This document shows, in pieces, positions 39,428 through 49,002 of a stretch of DNA of 51,534 nucleotides (position 1 is its first letter; every line of letters starts with the position of its first letter). This DNA comes from an uncultured Lachnospiraceae bacterium (GTDB taxonomy: Bacteria > Bacillota > Clostridia > Lachnospirales > Lachnospiraceae). A program made the position numbers and the translations under genes. The stretch is taken from NCBI GenBank assembly GCA_937920345.1, contig CALGVA010000049.1, positions 1 through 51,534 on the forward strand. The letters run 5' to 3'. The notes beneath the pieces are model-generated. The model worked only from the letters and a program-made list of their open reading frames with translations. It was not told where the DNA came from and made no database searches.

Positions 39428-41394
39428 TAAGTTACGATCCTCTTAAATTTCTTTTCAAGTTCATATTTTGTCATGGATATCACAGTCGGCCTGCCGTGCG
39501 GGCAATGATAAGGATTGTCCAGTGTCAGCAGTTCGTCTATCAGCTGTTCCGCCTCATCACGGCTCAGCCGCATATTGCCCTTGACAGCCGCTTTACATGC
39601 CATGGTCGCGATGCGGATGCGAATACTCTCCGGCGTGCCCGTCACGGACTCATCCGCCAGTTCGTCCAGTATCTCCCGGAAAAATTCTTTCTCCTCATAG
39701 CCGTACAGATCAAGCGGAACACCGCGGACCGCATAGTCATTACCGCCGAACTCTTCTATCATAAAGCCTAACGCCGCAAAGTCTTCGGCGTGTTTTAAGT
39801 AGCATTCCCGCTCTCTGCTGCTCATAGCCACCACGATCGGCGGATTGACCGTCTGGGAGGCAATGGTATGCTCGCGGAAACGCTTCATGAAGCGCTCGTA
39901 CTTCACTTTTTCATGGGCGGCATGCTGATCCACGATCAATAGTTTATCCTCATAAGAGATCAGCCAGTATGTATCGAACAGCTGTCCGATTATTTTAAAA
40001 TGCGGCCGCGCCGGCTCCGACAGTATTTTATCTGCAAACAATTCCATCTGCGTCGGATTCTGTACGGCTGCCTCCATTTGCGCTGCTGACAGATTCTTTG
40101 CAGACAGCACCGGTCCGGGTGTTTGATCCTCCGGGTGTCTGGTCCCGATCTGTCCGGTCTCCGGCGCGTAAACGGCGGTCTCTTTCATGCGGTCATGGTC
40201 CGGATGCTGAAAACTGTTCCGCCCGCGATCATATACATGGGCGTGTTTCTCAGGCACTGCCGTCTGAGGGAAACGCATTCCTTCTGCGGCGATTCTTCTC
40301 TGCTCAAAAGGTTCCGGCGCCGTTATTTTCGCCGCATTTGCGGTGCTGTCCGCTCGGTTGTTTCGATCTGACTTTCCATCCGTGAGCGTTACCTGTGGAA
40401 TCATTTCCGTCTCGTGAAGCGCCGCATGGATCGCCCGCATCACCGTATCATAGAAGGCCGGTCCGTCGGCGATGCGCACTTCCATCTTCGTCGGATGCAC
40501 ATTGACGTCGATCCGCTCCGTATCGATCCGGAAATGCAGCACACAGAATGGAAATTTATGCTGCATAAGATATTCCCGATAGCCTTCCTCGATCGCCTTA
40601 CTGATCAGTGTGCTTTTGATATATCTGCCGTTTACATAGAATATTTCATAGTTGCGGTTCGCCCGGTTGATAACGGGTTTGCCCAGCATACCTTCGATGG
40701 AGACGCCGTCTGCACAAAACCCGACCGGAACCAGCTGTGCGGCAATCTCTTTACCGTAGATACGGTAGATGATCTCATGCAGATCGTTATTTCCCGTCGT
40801 GTAGAATTTTGTCTGCCCGTTCATGATGAATTTAAAGGACACGCCGGGGTTGGACATGGCGAGATGCTCCATGAGATCCGCCACGTAAGATCCTTCTGTC
40901 TGAGGCTGTTTTAAGAATTTCTTACGAGGCGGCGTATTGTAGAACAGACTCCGCACGAGAACGGTCGTTCCTTCCGGCGCGCCGATCTCCTCCTGTTCTT
41001 TCTCCATACCGCCCTCGATCACATAGCGGATTCCCGTCAGTTCCTGCGGTGTCTTGGAGATCAGTTCAACCATGGACACTGCAGCGATGCTCGCCAGCGC
41101 CTCGCCGCGGAATCCGAGACTGACCAGACTGGTCAAATCATCTGCGGAGGTGATTTTGCTGGTCGCATGGCGCAGAAACGCGTTACGGATCTGATTTTTC
41201 TCAATACCGCCCCCGTTATCGGTGACGCGGATCAGAGAAGTTCCGCCGTCTTTGATCTCCACGGTAACAGCGTCCGCGCCGGCATCTATGGCGTTCTCCA
41301 CAAGCTCCTTGACTACGCTCGCCGGGCGCTCCACCACCTCTCCGGCGGCAATTTTATCGATTGTCTGATGATCCAATACATTAATAACAGCCAT
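39427..41394 (-). CDS. mutL: DNA mismatch repair protein MutL
   Basis: The 655-residue protein has an N-terminal GHKL ATPase (KIAAGEVVERPASVVKELVENAIDAGA, DNGGGI, GFRGEALASI) and a C-terminal dimerisation/endonuclease domain. The endonuclease motif DQHA-x2-E-x4-E is present (DQHAAHEKVKYE), together with CPHGRP near the C-terminus. This marks it as a nicking MutL that does not need MutH. A variable linker (about 335-455) lies between. It is followed by miaA with a 1-nt overlap. Confidence 0.96.
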   Translation of the reverse strand: MAVINVLDHQTIDKIAAGEVVERPASVVKELVENAIDAGADAVTVEIKDGGTSLIRVTDNGGGIEKNQIRNAFLRHATSKITSADDLTSLVSLGFRGEALASIAAVSMVELISKTPQELTGIRYVIEGGMEKEQEEIGAPEGTTVLVRSLFYNTPPRKKFLKQPQTEGSYVADLMEHLAMSNPGVSFKFIMNGQTKFYTTGNNDLHEIIYRIYGKEIAAQLVPVGFCADGVSIEGMLGKPVINRANRNYEIFYVNGRYIKSTLISKAIEEGYREYLMQHKFPFCVLHFRIDTERIDVNVHPTKMEVRIADGPAFYDTVMRAIHAALHETEMIPQVTLTDGKSDRNNRADSTANAAKITAPEPFEQRRIAAEGMRFPQTAVPEKHAHVYDRGRNSFQHPDHDRMKETAVYAPETGQIGTRHPEDQTPGPVLSAKNLSAAQMEAAVQNPTQMELFADKILSEPARPHFKIIGQLFDTYWLISYEDKLLIVDQHAAHEKVKYERFMKRFREHTIASQTVNPPIVVAMSSRERECYLKHAEDFAALGFMIEEFGGNDYAVRGVPLDLYGYEEKEFFREILDELADESVTGTPESIRIRIATMACKAAVKGNMRLSRDEAEQLIDELLTLDNPYHCPHGRPTVISMTKYELEKKFKRIVT

Positions 41395-41442
41395 ATATTC
41401 TTATTCTTTCCCGCAAAGCCCGGATTTTTGCAGTAAACTCAT

Positions 41443-41460
41443 AATCGGACTTGTTCGATT
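41443..41460. repeat. Short palindromic repeat downstream of mutS
   Basis: AATCGGACTTGTTCGATT lies 20 nt past the mutS stop. An almost identical 18-mer, AATCGAACTTGTTCGATT, lies 3 nt past the fakA stop (48983-49000). The unit is a near-perfect 8-bp inverted repeat with a 2-nt centre. Confidence 0.6.
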
Positions 41461-41479
41461 GATTATTATACCGGTCAAA

Positions 41480-44134
41480 TTAATTTACCTGCCACCGGTT
41501 CTTCAGCTTATTCTGCAGCCGGTATAAGGTATTGAGCGCATCCACGGGCGTCAGGTTCCCGACGTCGATCTCCTGCAGTTCCCTGATGATATCCTCGTCC
41601 TTTACGGTATCAAAAAGCGACATCTGCTCCAGGTCCACCTCATCATATTTCACGGCTTTGCGTTTTTCACTTTTGATATTGACTTCAATATTCTGTACTT
41701 TCTCAATAATATCGTTGTCACTCAGCTGCTCAACGATCTCTTTCGCACGGTCTATAACCATATCCGGCACCCCGGCCAGCTTTGCGACCTGTATGCCGTA
41801 GCTCTTGTCCGCGCCGCCCTTGACGATCTTGCGCAGGAACACAATATCGTCGCCTTTCTCTTTGACGGCAATGCAGTAATTATTGACGTTATCCATCTTG
41901 TCTTCCAGCTCCGTCAATTCATGATAATGGGTTGCAAACAACGTTTTCGCACCCAGAATCTTACGGTTGCTGATATGTTCGATCACCGCCCAGGCGATGC
42001 TTAATCCGTCAAAGGTCGATGTCCCTCTGCCGATCTCATCTAACACCAACAGGCTGTTGACAGTGGCATTGCGCAGGATATTTGCAACCTCATTCATTTC
42101 CACCATAAAAGTAGACTGCCCGCTGGAAAGGTCGTCGGATGCTCCCACCCTGGTAAAGATGCGATCCACGATGCCGATGTCCGCTTTTCTGGCAGGCACA
42201 AAGGAGCCGATCTGCGCCAGCAGGACGATCAGCGCCGTCTGCCGCATATAAGTGGATTTACCTGCCATATTCGGTCCCGTGATCACCGCGATACAGTGTT
42301 TCCGATTGTCCAGATAGGTGTCGTTATCAATAAACATGTCATGGTCGATCATCTGCTCCACCACCGGATGTCTGCCGCCCTTTATGTCGATGATGCCTTT
42401 GTCATTGAGAGAAGGCCGTATGTACTGATTGCGCTCGGCCACATAGGACAGCGAGGCAAAGACGTCCAGCTTCGCCACAGCTCTTGCCGTTCTCTGGATA
42501 CGCTCCATCTGCGCCGCGATAGACTCTCTGATCTCACAGAACAGATCGTACTCTAAGGAGGAGAGCTTATCCTCCGCGTTGAGAATGGAATCCTCCAGTT
42601 CCTTCAGTCTCGGTGTGGTATAGCGCTCCGCATTCGCCAGCGTCTGTTTGCGGATATAATCCTCAGGAACAAGATCTTTATAGGAATTGGTCACCTCAAA
42701 ATAGTAACCGAAGACTTTATTGTATTTGATGCGCAGATTCCTGATCCCCGTGCGCTCCCTGTCTTCTTCCTCCAGCGCCGCCAGCCAGTTCTTGCCGTCT
42801 GTCTTGGCGTTTCGCAGCGAATCGATTGTTTCGCTGAACCCCTCTTTGATCATACCGCCTTCCCGGATTGATATGGGCGGTTCTTCTATAATCGAATCAT
42901 CAATCAGATGGTAAATATCATCCAATGCATCCATATGGTCATTGATTTCCTGCAGAAGCGCTGCATCGAGATCGCCAAGCACCGTCTTGATGGACGGCAG
43001 CATGGCAAGCGAGTTGCGCAGTGCAATCAGATCCCGCGGATTCGCCGTCTTATAGCTTACCTTGCCGAGCAGTCTCTCCAGATCGTAGATCGTGTTCAGG
43101 TATTCGCGCAGTTCGTCCCTGTCCACACTGTTGCGGCTGAGAGATTCTACCGCGTCCAGCCTTCGTTCCATCTTCGTCCTGTCAATCAGCGGCTGCTCGA
43201 TGTACTTGCGCAGCAGTCTGCCGCCCATCGCGGTCTTCGTCCGGTCAAGAACACCCAGCAGGGAGCATTTCTTCTGCTTCTCCCGCAGTGTTTCCGTCAG
43301 TTCCAGATTCCGTCTGGTAGAACTGTCAAGCAGCATATATTTGCTCGTCAGATAGGGATACAGATGTGTAAAATGTGCAAGAGACGTCTTCTGCGTCTCA
43401 TACAGATACTGCATAAGCGCTCCGGCGGCGGTCAGTCCCGTCGGAAAATCTTCTATGCCAAGCCCCGAAAGCGTGTTCACATGAAAATGTTTCATCAGGG
43501 TCTTACGACAGTTATCCTCATCAAAGTAATGTGCCTGCAGGGAATAGACCGTGATGCCCAGACGGTTCTTCAGATCGTCAATATCATAACCGCTGACAAG
43601 AAACTGTTCATTACAGATAATCTCAGAGGGCTCGTATTTCATAATCTCGTCCTGCAGCTTGCGGATATCTTCCACTTCCGTCAGGTAATAGTCTCCGGTG
43701 GTGACATCCGCCACGGAGATACCCGTTTTTCCGGGGAAATAAACGATACAGAGAAGATAGTTATTGCGGGATTCTTCTATGGTCTGCAGATTCAGATTCG
43801 TGCCGGGGGTCACGATCCGCACGACCTCCCGTTTGACGATCCCTTTAGCCGTTTTGGGGTCTTCCATCTGCTCACAGATCGCTACTTTATATCCCTTGGA
43901 CACCAGTTTGCTCAGGTATCCTTCCAGAGCGTGATGCGGCACACCGCACATGGGCGCCCGTTCTTCCTGACCGCAGTTCTTGCCTGTCAGCGTAATCTCC
44001 AGTTCTTTGGATGCCAGAAGCGCATCTTCGTAGAACATCTCATAGAAATCTCCCAAACGGTACAGGAGAATGCAATCCTGATATTCTTTTTTGGTGTCCA
44101 GATACTGCTGCATCATGGGGGTTAATTCTGCCAT
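41480..44134 (-). CDS. mutS: DNA mismatch repair protein MutS
   Basis: This 884-residue MutS has an N-terminal mismatch-binding domain with GDFYEMFYEDA, lever/clamp regions in the middle, and an ATPase with GPNMAGKSTYMRQTALI, LVLDEIGRGTSTFDGLSIAWAV and FATHYHEL. The Phe-x-Glu mismatch-contact is intact. Length is usual for MutS1, with about 75 C-terminal residues for tetramer/beta-clamp contacts. It lies between miaB and mutL. Confidence 0.97.
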   Translation of the reverse strand: MAELTPMMQQYLDTKKEYQDCILLYRLGDFYEMFYEDALLASKELEITLTGKNCGQEERAPMCGVPHHALEGYLSKLVSKGYKVAICEQMEDPKTAKGIVKREVVRIVTPGTNLNLQTIEESRNNYLLCIVYFPGKTGISVADVTTGDYYLTEVEDIRKLQDEIMKYEPSEIICNEQFLVSGYDIDDLKNRLGITVYSLQAHYFDEDNCRKTLMKHFHVNTLSGLGIEDFPTGLTAAGALMQYLYETQKTSLAHFTHLYPYLTSKYMLLDSSTRRNLELTETLREKQKKCSLLGVLDRTKTAMGGRLLRKYIEQPLIDRTKMERRLDAVESLSRNSVDRDELREYLNTIYDLERLLGKVSYKTANPRDLIALRNSLAMLPSIKTVLGDLDAALLQEINDHMDALDDIYHLIDDSIIEEPPISIREGGMIKEGFSETIDSLRNAKTDGKNWLAALEEEDRERTGIRNLRIKYNKVFGYYFEVTNSYKDLVPEDYIRKQTLANAERYTTPRLKELEDSILNAEDKLSSLEYDLFCEIRESIAAQMERIQRTARAVAKLDVFASLSYVAERNQYIRPSLNDKGIIDIKGGRHPVVEQMIDHDMFIDNDTYLDNRKHCIAVITGPNMAGKSTYMRQTALIVLLAQIGSFVPARKADIGIVDRIFTRVGASDDLSSGQSTFMVEMNEVANILRNATVNSLLVLDEIGRGTSTFDGLSIAWAVIEHISNRKILGAKTLFATHYHELTELEDKMDNVNNYCIAVKEKGDDIVFLRKIVKGGADKSYGIQVAKLAGVPDMVIDRAKEIVEQLSDNDIIEKVQNIEVNIKSEKRKAVKYDEVDLEQMSLFDTVKDEDIIRELQEIDVGNLTPVDALNTLYRLQNKLKNRWQVN

Positions 44135-44230
44135 TTATCTTAACCGTCTTTCTTTTACTCTTATCGTCAATCGTCTTATGCTGTCTATGAATCCGCCACG
44201 CGATGACCAACACAGTCAATTTCCTGTCGT

Positions 44231-45676
44231 TCACGCTTCGATTACATGACCTGTATAGTAGAATCCGTGGCAGGTATCGAGCGACACCTGTACAAGCTGT
44301 CCGATCCGTATATTACCTGCCGGAAAATGAACCAGCATATTATTGGAGAGCCTTCCGGTCAAAAGGGAGGCATCCTGCTCATTCACTTCCTCCACAAGCG
44401 CTTCCATCACCTGACCCTGCAGGCGCGCAGCGCGCGCTCTCGCCGTGTCCTGCACGACTTTCAGTAGTTTATCAAAGCCTTCCCGAACCACTTCTTCCGG
44501 CACCTGATTGTCCATGGCTGCCGCCGGCGTGCCTGTACGTTTGGAATAAATAAATGTAAATGCATTGTCATACTGCACCTTGCGTACCACATCGATCGTT
44601 TCTTCCACATCGGCCAGTGTCTCTCCGGGAAAACCGACAATAATATCCGTCGTGATCGCGATATCAGGCATCGCGGTTTTAATCCTGTCCACAAGGGCCA
44701 GATACTGATCTTTGGTATATCTTCTGTTCATTGCCTTAAGGATCCGGTCAGAACCCGCCTGTACCGGCAGATGCAGATGACGGCATATCTTGGTGGAGTG
44801 ACGCATTACCTCGATCAGTTCATCGGAGAGATCCTTGGGATGGGACGTCATAAACCGGATTCTCTGCAGTCCCTCGATCTGTTCGACTTCCCGCAGAAGC
44901 TGTGCAAATGTGACAGGTTCCTCCAGATTCTTTCCGTAGGAATTAACGTTCTGTCCAAGCAGCATGACTTCCACCACACCGTCCGCCACAAGATGCTCGA
45001 TCTCTCTTATAATTTCTTTCGGATCTCTGCTCCGCTCCCGCCCTCTCACATAAGGCACGATGCAGTAACTGCAGAAATTATTACACCCGAACATAATATT
45101 GATTCCCGATTTATAGGGATATTTACGGCTGACCGGAAGATCTTCGACAATCTGATCCGTCTCCTGCCAGATATCGATGATCATCTCCTGATTCTCAAAC
45201 ATTGCCACCAGAAGCTGCGCAAACTTAAAGATATTATGGGTCCCGAAGATCAGATCCACGAACCGATAGCTTCGCCTGATCTTCTCAATTACGCTTTGTT
45301 CCTGCATCATACAGCCGCAAAGGGCAATTTTAAGATGGGGCTTTTTGCGTTTAAGGCTGTTCAGAAATCCCAGTCTGCCGTATACGCGCTGATTGGCATT
45401 ATCCCGGACGGTACAGGTATTGTATAGGACGAAATCGGCCTCTTCCTCATTTTCGGTAGACGCATAACCGATCCGCGTCAGGATACCCAGCAGCTTCTCG
45501 GAATCTCTGGCGTTCATCTGACAGCCGAAAGTCGTCACGCAACACAGAGGTCTGCGTCCAAGCTGTTTTGACAGCTTATTTACATAGACCTCTGCCTCTT
45601 TCATATATTTATTCTGCAGGACTGTCTCCTGCTCATCACTTGTAGACGCACATTGCGCCGTTGTATGTCCTGGCAT
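44231..45676 (-). CDS. miaB: tRNA-2-methylthio-N6-dimethylallyladenosine synthase MiaB
   Basis: This 481-residue radical-SAM methylthiotransferase completes the modification that MiaA begins at A37. An N-terminal UPF0004 domain holds three Cys ligands (TTFGCQMNARDSEK, LYNTCTVRDNA, CGCMMQEQ), followed by the radical-SAM CxxxCxxC (GCNNFCSYCIVPYVRGRE) and a C-terminal TRAM domain. The N-terminus is about 45 residues longer than the core enzyme, so a later start is possible. It precedes mutS. Confidence 0.96.
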   Translation of the reverse strand: MPGHTTAQCASTSDEQETVLQNKYMKEAEVYVNKLSKQLGRRPLCCVTTFGCQMNARDSEKLLGILTRIGYASTENEEEADFVLYNTCTVRDNANQRVYGRLGFLNSLKRKKPHLKIALCGCMMQEQSVIEKIRRSYRFVDLIFGTHNIFKFAQLLVAMFENQEMIIDIWQETDQIVEDLPVSRKYPYKSGINIMFGCNNFCSYCIVPYVRGRERSRDPKEIIREIEHLVADGVVEVMLLGQNVNSYGKNLEEPVTFAQLLREVEQIEGLQRIRFMTSHPKDLSDELIEVMRHSTKICRHLHLPVQAGSDRILKAMNRRYTKDQYLALVDRIKTAMPDIAITTDIIVGFPGETLADVEETIDVVRKVQYDNAFTFIYSKRTGTPAAAMDNQVPEEVVREGFDKLLKVVQDTARARAARLQGQVMEALVEEVNEQDASLLTGRLSNNMLVHFPAGNIRIGQLVQVSLDTCHGFYYTGHVIEA

Positions 45677-45764
45677 GTTTATTCTCTCTATGGTAATAAT
45701 CGGGGTTCCTCACTTGATACGGCAAATATTCCGCTTATCAGAAACAGCGGAACAAAGCCCGCAA

Positions 45765-46637
45765 TTAAGTCAGGCTCATCTTCTTACAGCAGGCAACCGC
45801 AAGCGCTCCTGGTCCGATGTGACAGGCAACGCTCAGGGAAAGCGGATCAACGTGGATTGCAAACTCCGGGAACTGTGCCTGCACTTCCTCCTTGAACTGT
45901 GATACCGCTTCCGTATCATAAGTATACGCGATCTGCAGCCAGATGTTATCAGGAGAAACACCGCCGAATCGTTTCTCCATATCGCTTCGGATCGCATTGA
46001 TCATAATGGACTTACCCTGTGAAACGGTTCTTGCTTTGGCAAAAGCATCTAATTTATCTCCTTGAATCTGCAATACAGGCTTTAACCGCAGAATCGTACC
46101 GAGCGCTGCGGCCGCAGGCGTGATTCTGCCGCCCTTCTTCAGATAATAAAGCGTATCCAGCATGATATAGATACTGGAATTGAATTTATCCGCTTCCAGC
46201 GCCTTTTTGATCTTATTCGCATCCATTCCCTGTTCTGCCAGCATCAGTGCATCTAACGCCGACTGTCTCTGGGTAACGGAGATCCGCTGGTTATTGACCA
46301 CCTCTACCTTGCCTTCGTAGTCCTGTGCGAGCATAATCGCGCTCTGACAGGAACCGCTTAAACCGCTCGACATGGGAATATGAACGATCGCATCATGATC
46401 CAGCAGCAGTTCATCCCACAGATTCATCACAGATTCCGGTGTCGGCTGGCTCGTAATCACATCCGCACCTTCTGCCAGACGACGGTAGAACTCGTCCTGT
46501 GTCAGAGTGATGTCCTCATAATAAGTCTCGTTGTTAATCATAAAAGGCATGGGCAGCACATAGATACCGAGTTCCTTTGCCTGCGCCTGTGTTATACCGC
46601 TGTTGCTGTCTGTTACAATCGCAATTTTCTGTGCCAT
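45765..46637 (-). CDS. DegV family fatty-acid-binding protein (FakB-like)
   Basis: This 290-residue EDD-fold protein has IAIVTDSNSGITQAQAKELGIYVLPM, the binding residues PMSSGLSGSCQSA and YYLKKGGRI, and the C-terminal HIGPGALAVA motif. DegV proteins bind acyl chains and, as FakB, deliver fatty acids to FakA for phosphorylation. FakA is encoded 2.4 kb upstream in the same strand cluster with only recG between, so a FakA-FakB pair is likely. Fatty-acid specificity is unknown. Confidence 0.92.
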   Translation of the reverse strand: MAQKIAIVTDSNSGITQAQAKELGIYVLPMPFMINNETYYEDITLTQDEFYRRLAEGADVITSQPTPESVMNLWDELLLDHDAIVHIPMSSGLSGSCQSAIMLAQDYEGKVEVVNNQRISVTQRQSALDALMLAEQGMDANKIKKALEADKFNSSIYIMLDTLYYLKKGGRITPAAAALGTILRLKPVLQIQGDKLDAFAKARTVSQGKSIMINAIRSDMEKRFGGVSPDNIWLQIAYTYDTEAVSQFKEEVQAQFPEFAIHVDPLSLSVACHIGPGALAVACCKKMSLT

Positions 46638-46705
46638 AACTTCTTATTCTCTCCGTTTCCGATTCGTCAGGGATATATGAATATACTCCCCTAACCATAT
46701 TACTT

Positions 46706-48754
46706 TTAGATAGTTCTAAAGTCAACCTCATTTATTGCAGCACGTTCTATGTGCGCTCGCAGCGAAGCGTACTGCGCACCGGCAAGCGCCGTATCCTCCG
46801 CCATGATTCTGTCCGCCCGTTCACTGGCGCGCTGCAGTATCCCCGCGTCCTGATAGATGTCCCCCAAGGCGAAATGAAGGTCGCCGCTTTGTCTGATGCC
46901 GAACAGATCACCGGGGCCCCGCAGCTTCAGATCCTGTGAAGCAATGTAGAATCCGTCATTGGATTCATTCAGAATTTTAAGCCTTGCCATCGTTTCGGTT
47001 TTCTGCGACCCGCTCATAAAGATACAGTAGGATTGTTCTTTGCCGCGGCCGACACGTCCGCGGAGCTGATGCAGCTGTGCCAGACCGAACCGCTCTGCAT
47101 TCTCCACCATCATCACCGTGGCATTCGGCACATTGATCCCGACCTCGATCACCGTCGTGGATACCAGCACATCGATCTGACGTGCGGCAAACGCTTCCAT
47201 GATCCGCTTTTTTTCCGCCGCTTTCATCCTGCCGTGCAGCGCTGCGATCTGTACAGAACTGTCCAGCGTCCCTTTTAGTTTCGCCGTATAGGAGACGACA
47301 TTTTCCAGTTCCTCCGCCTCGCCCTCATCCACCATGGGACAGATCACATACACCTGATGTCCGGCCGTCACCTCTTTCTCGATAAAACGGTAAGCGGTGT
47401 CACGATAGGACGTATTGACTACACAGTTTCTGATCGGCAGACGATTGGCCGGCAGTTCGTCCAGCACGGATATATGCAGATCACCGTATAGAATAATCGC
47501 CAGTGTCCGCGGAATCGGTGTCGCACTCATAACCAGCACATGTACCGTATTACCCTTCTGCGCCAGACTCTCCCGCTGTCTCACCCCGAAGCGATGCTGT
47601 TCGTCCGTAATCACCAGCGCAAGATTATGATAGATTACCTTATCCTGAATCAATGCGTGTGTTCCCAGAATCACATTGGCCTCTCCGCTCTCGATCTGCG
47701 CATAGATAATTTTCCTCTCCTTTGCGGGCGTGGAACCCGTCAACAATACAGGGCATATCGGCAGATCATACTGTTTCTGCAGCTGCCTGAGCGTCTCGAA
47801 GTGCTGCGCGGCAAGAACTTCCGTAGGCGCCATCATTGCGCCCTGATAGCCGTTCGCCACACACATAATAAGCGCCAGAAAAGCCAGAATCGTCTTTCCC
47901 GACCCGACATCTCCCTGGATGAGCCGGTTCATCGTGTGATCCGAAGTCAGATCCTCCTGAATCTGTGACCACACGTTCTGCTGTGCCTGTGTCAGCCGGT
48001 AGGGAAGCGCCTCGATCAGCCGCCCGGTCTCCGCAACGCAGATCATCGGATACTGGTTGCGAATCTCTTCGTTGCTTTCCCGCATTCTTCGAATCATAAG
48101 AATAAAAAGCAGAAACTCGTCATACACAAGCCTTTCTCTGGCCTTTACCAGCATTTCCCGATTATCGGGAAAATGCATCTGCAGTACGGCTTCCTCCAGA
48201 CTGCAGAGTCCTTCTTCCGCGCGGATAAATTCCGGAAGATAATCCTCTGACAGATCTGCCGCCGCGATCGCCTGCCGCATTGCTTTGGTGATTGCGTTGT
48301 TGCTCAAACCTTTGGTGGTCGAATAGCGGGGGAGCATATGATCCGCCATCTTTTGGTACTCCTCCGGCTTATACATCCGTGCCTGCTCCATCGTTAGACG
48401 GTTACCCTTCTGCTGTAAAATACCGCGGAATATATAGGTCGTATCCTTTTTCAGACTGTTTTTCAAATAGGGCATATTGAAATACGTCATGTGAAGTGTC
48501 CCGCCGCCTGTACAGACCGCCTCAAAGGATGTAATACTTAAGCCCCGGACATGTCTGGTCGCGATATTCCCGCGAATCTGTCCAGCTACCGCCGTCATTT
48601 CGTTCGGGGCAGCCTGGGATAAGTCCACCGGATCAGAGAAATATTCATAATCCCTCGGATAATAATGCACCAGATCCTCTGCTGTATACACCTGTAATTT
48701 ATGAAAAAGCCCCGCTGTCTTTTCCCCGATCCCCTTCAGCGCCGTAATTTCCAT
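46706..48754 (-). CDS. recG: ATP-dependent DNA helicase RecG
   Basis: This 682-residue superfamily 2 helicase reverses stalled replication forks. It has an N-terminal wedge domain with the OB fold (about 60-150), Walker A GDVGSGKT, DEQHRFGVRQR (DExH box), VMSATPIPRT and the C-terminal QLRGRVGRGKEQSYCI. ATG 48754 gives the normal MEITALKGIGEKTAGLF start. A GTG at 48802 would add 16 unrelated residues. It sits between fakA and degV, the common Firmicute order. Confidence 0.96.
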   Translation of the reverse strand: MEITALKGIGEKTAGLFHKLQVYTAEDLVHYYPRDYEYFSDPVDLSQAAPNEMTAVAGQIRGNIATRHVRGLSITSFEAVCTGGGTLHMTYFNMPYLKNSLKKDTTYIFRGILQQKGNRLTMEQARMYKPEEYQKMADHMLPRYSTTKGLSNNAITKAMRQAIAAADLSEDYLPEFIRAEEGLCSLEEAVLQMHFPDNREMLVKARERLVYDEFLLFILMIRRMRESNEEIRNQYPMICVAETGRLIEALPYRLTQAQQNVWSQIQEDLTSDHTMNRLIQGDVGSGKTILAFLALIMCVANGYQGAMMAPTEVLAAQHFETLRQLQKQYDLPICPVLLTGSTPAKERKIIYAQIESGEANVILGTHALIQDKVIYHNLALVITDEQHRFGVRQRESLAQKGNTVHVLVMSATPIPRTLAIILYGDLHISVLDELPANRLPIRNCVVNTSYRDTAYRFIEKEVTAGHQVYVICPMVDEGEAEELENVVSYTAKLKGTLDSSVQIAALHGRMKAAEKKRIMEAFAARQIDVLVSTTVIEVGINVPNATVMMVENAERFGLAQLHQLRGRVGRGKEQSYCIFMSGSQKTETMARLKILNESNDGFYIASQDLKLRGPGDLFGIRQSGDLHFALGDIYQDAGILQRASERADRIMAEDTALAGAQYASLRAHIERAAINEVDFRTI

Positions 48755-48903
48755 GGCCCTATAGTTTTCCTTTCTGCTATTTTCGTTTATATGAAAACAC
48801 ACTTTTTATGTGCATGTTAAAAGGTGCTATCTGGAAAACGAAAGGGCATATTACACAAGATCGATAAAGTATCTTTTGACACCCTGACATTCTCTTGAAA
48901 AAT

Positions 48904-48934
48904 CCCCGACAATAATACACAATTATTGTCAGGG
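48904..48934 (-). terminator. Intrinsic terminator between fakA and recG
   Basis: CCCCGACAATAAT (48904-48916) and ATTATTGTCAGGG (48922-48934) pair over 13 bp with one mismatch and a 5-nt loop. On the minus strand the stem is followed by ATTTTTC. It lies about 70 nt past the fakA stop, so recG onward may need readthrough or its own promoter. Confidence 0.82.
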
Positions 48935-48959
48935 AATGATTAATATTCTTCCGCTTATC

Positions 48960-49000
48960 CGAGTTCGCGAAGCGAATCTCGCAATCGAACTTGTTCGATT
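48960..49000. repeat. Composite palindromic repeat downstream of fakA
   Basis: The first half (48960-48984), containing TTCGCGAAGCGAATCTCGCAA, matches the tandem repeats of the minC-minD gap. The second half (48983-49000), AATCGAACTTGTTCGATT, matches the element after mutS. Both units are therefore joined here within 41 nt, between the fakA stop and its terminator. Confidence 0.75.
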
Positions 49001-49002
49001 TG

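Noticed and set aside
42908..44125. Long plus-strand open frame (about 405 codons) opposite mutS
   Set aside because: It is fully antisense to a certain mutS, and its translation has no family match. It lacks a ribosome-binding site and is a shadow of the mutS codon pattern.
48986..48997. LexA box in CGAACTTGTTCG
   Set aside because: The spacer between GAAC and GTTC is 2 nt, whereas the LexA core needs 4. The sequence belongs to a repeat unit found after mutS too.
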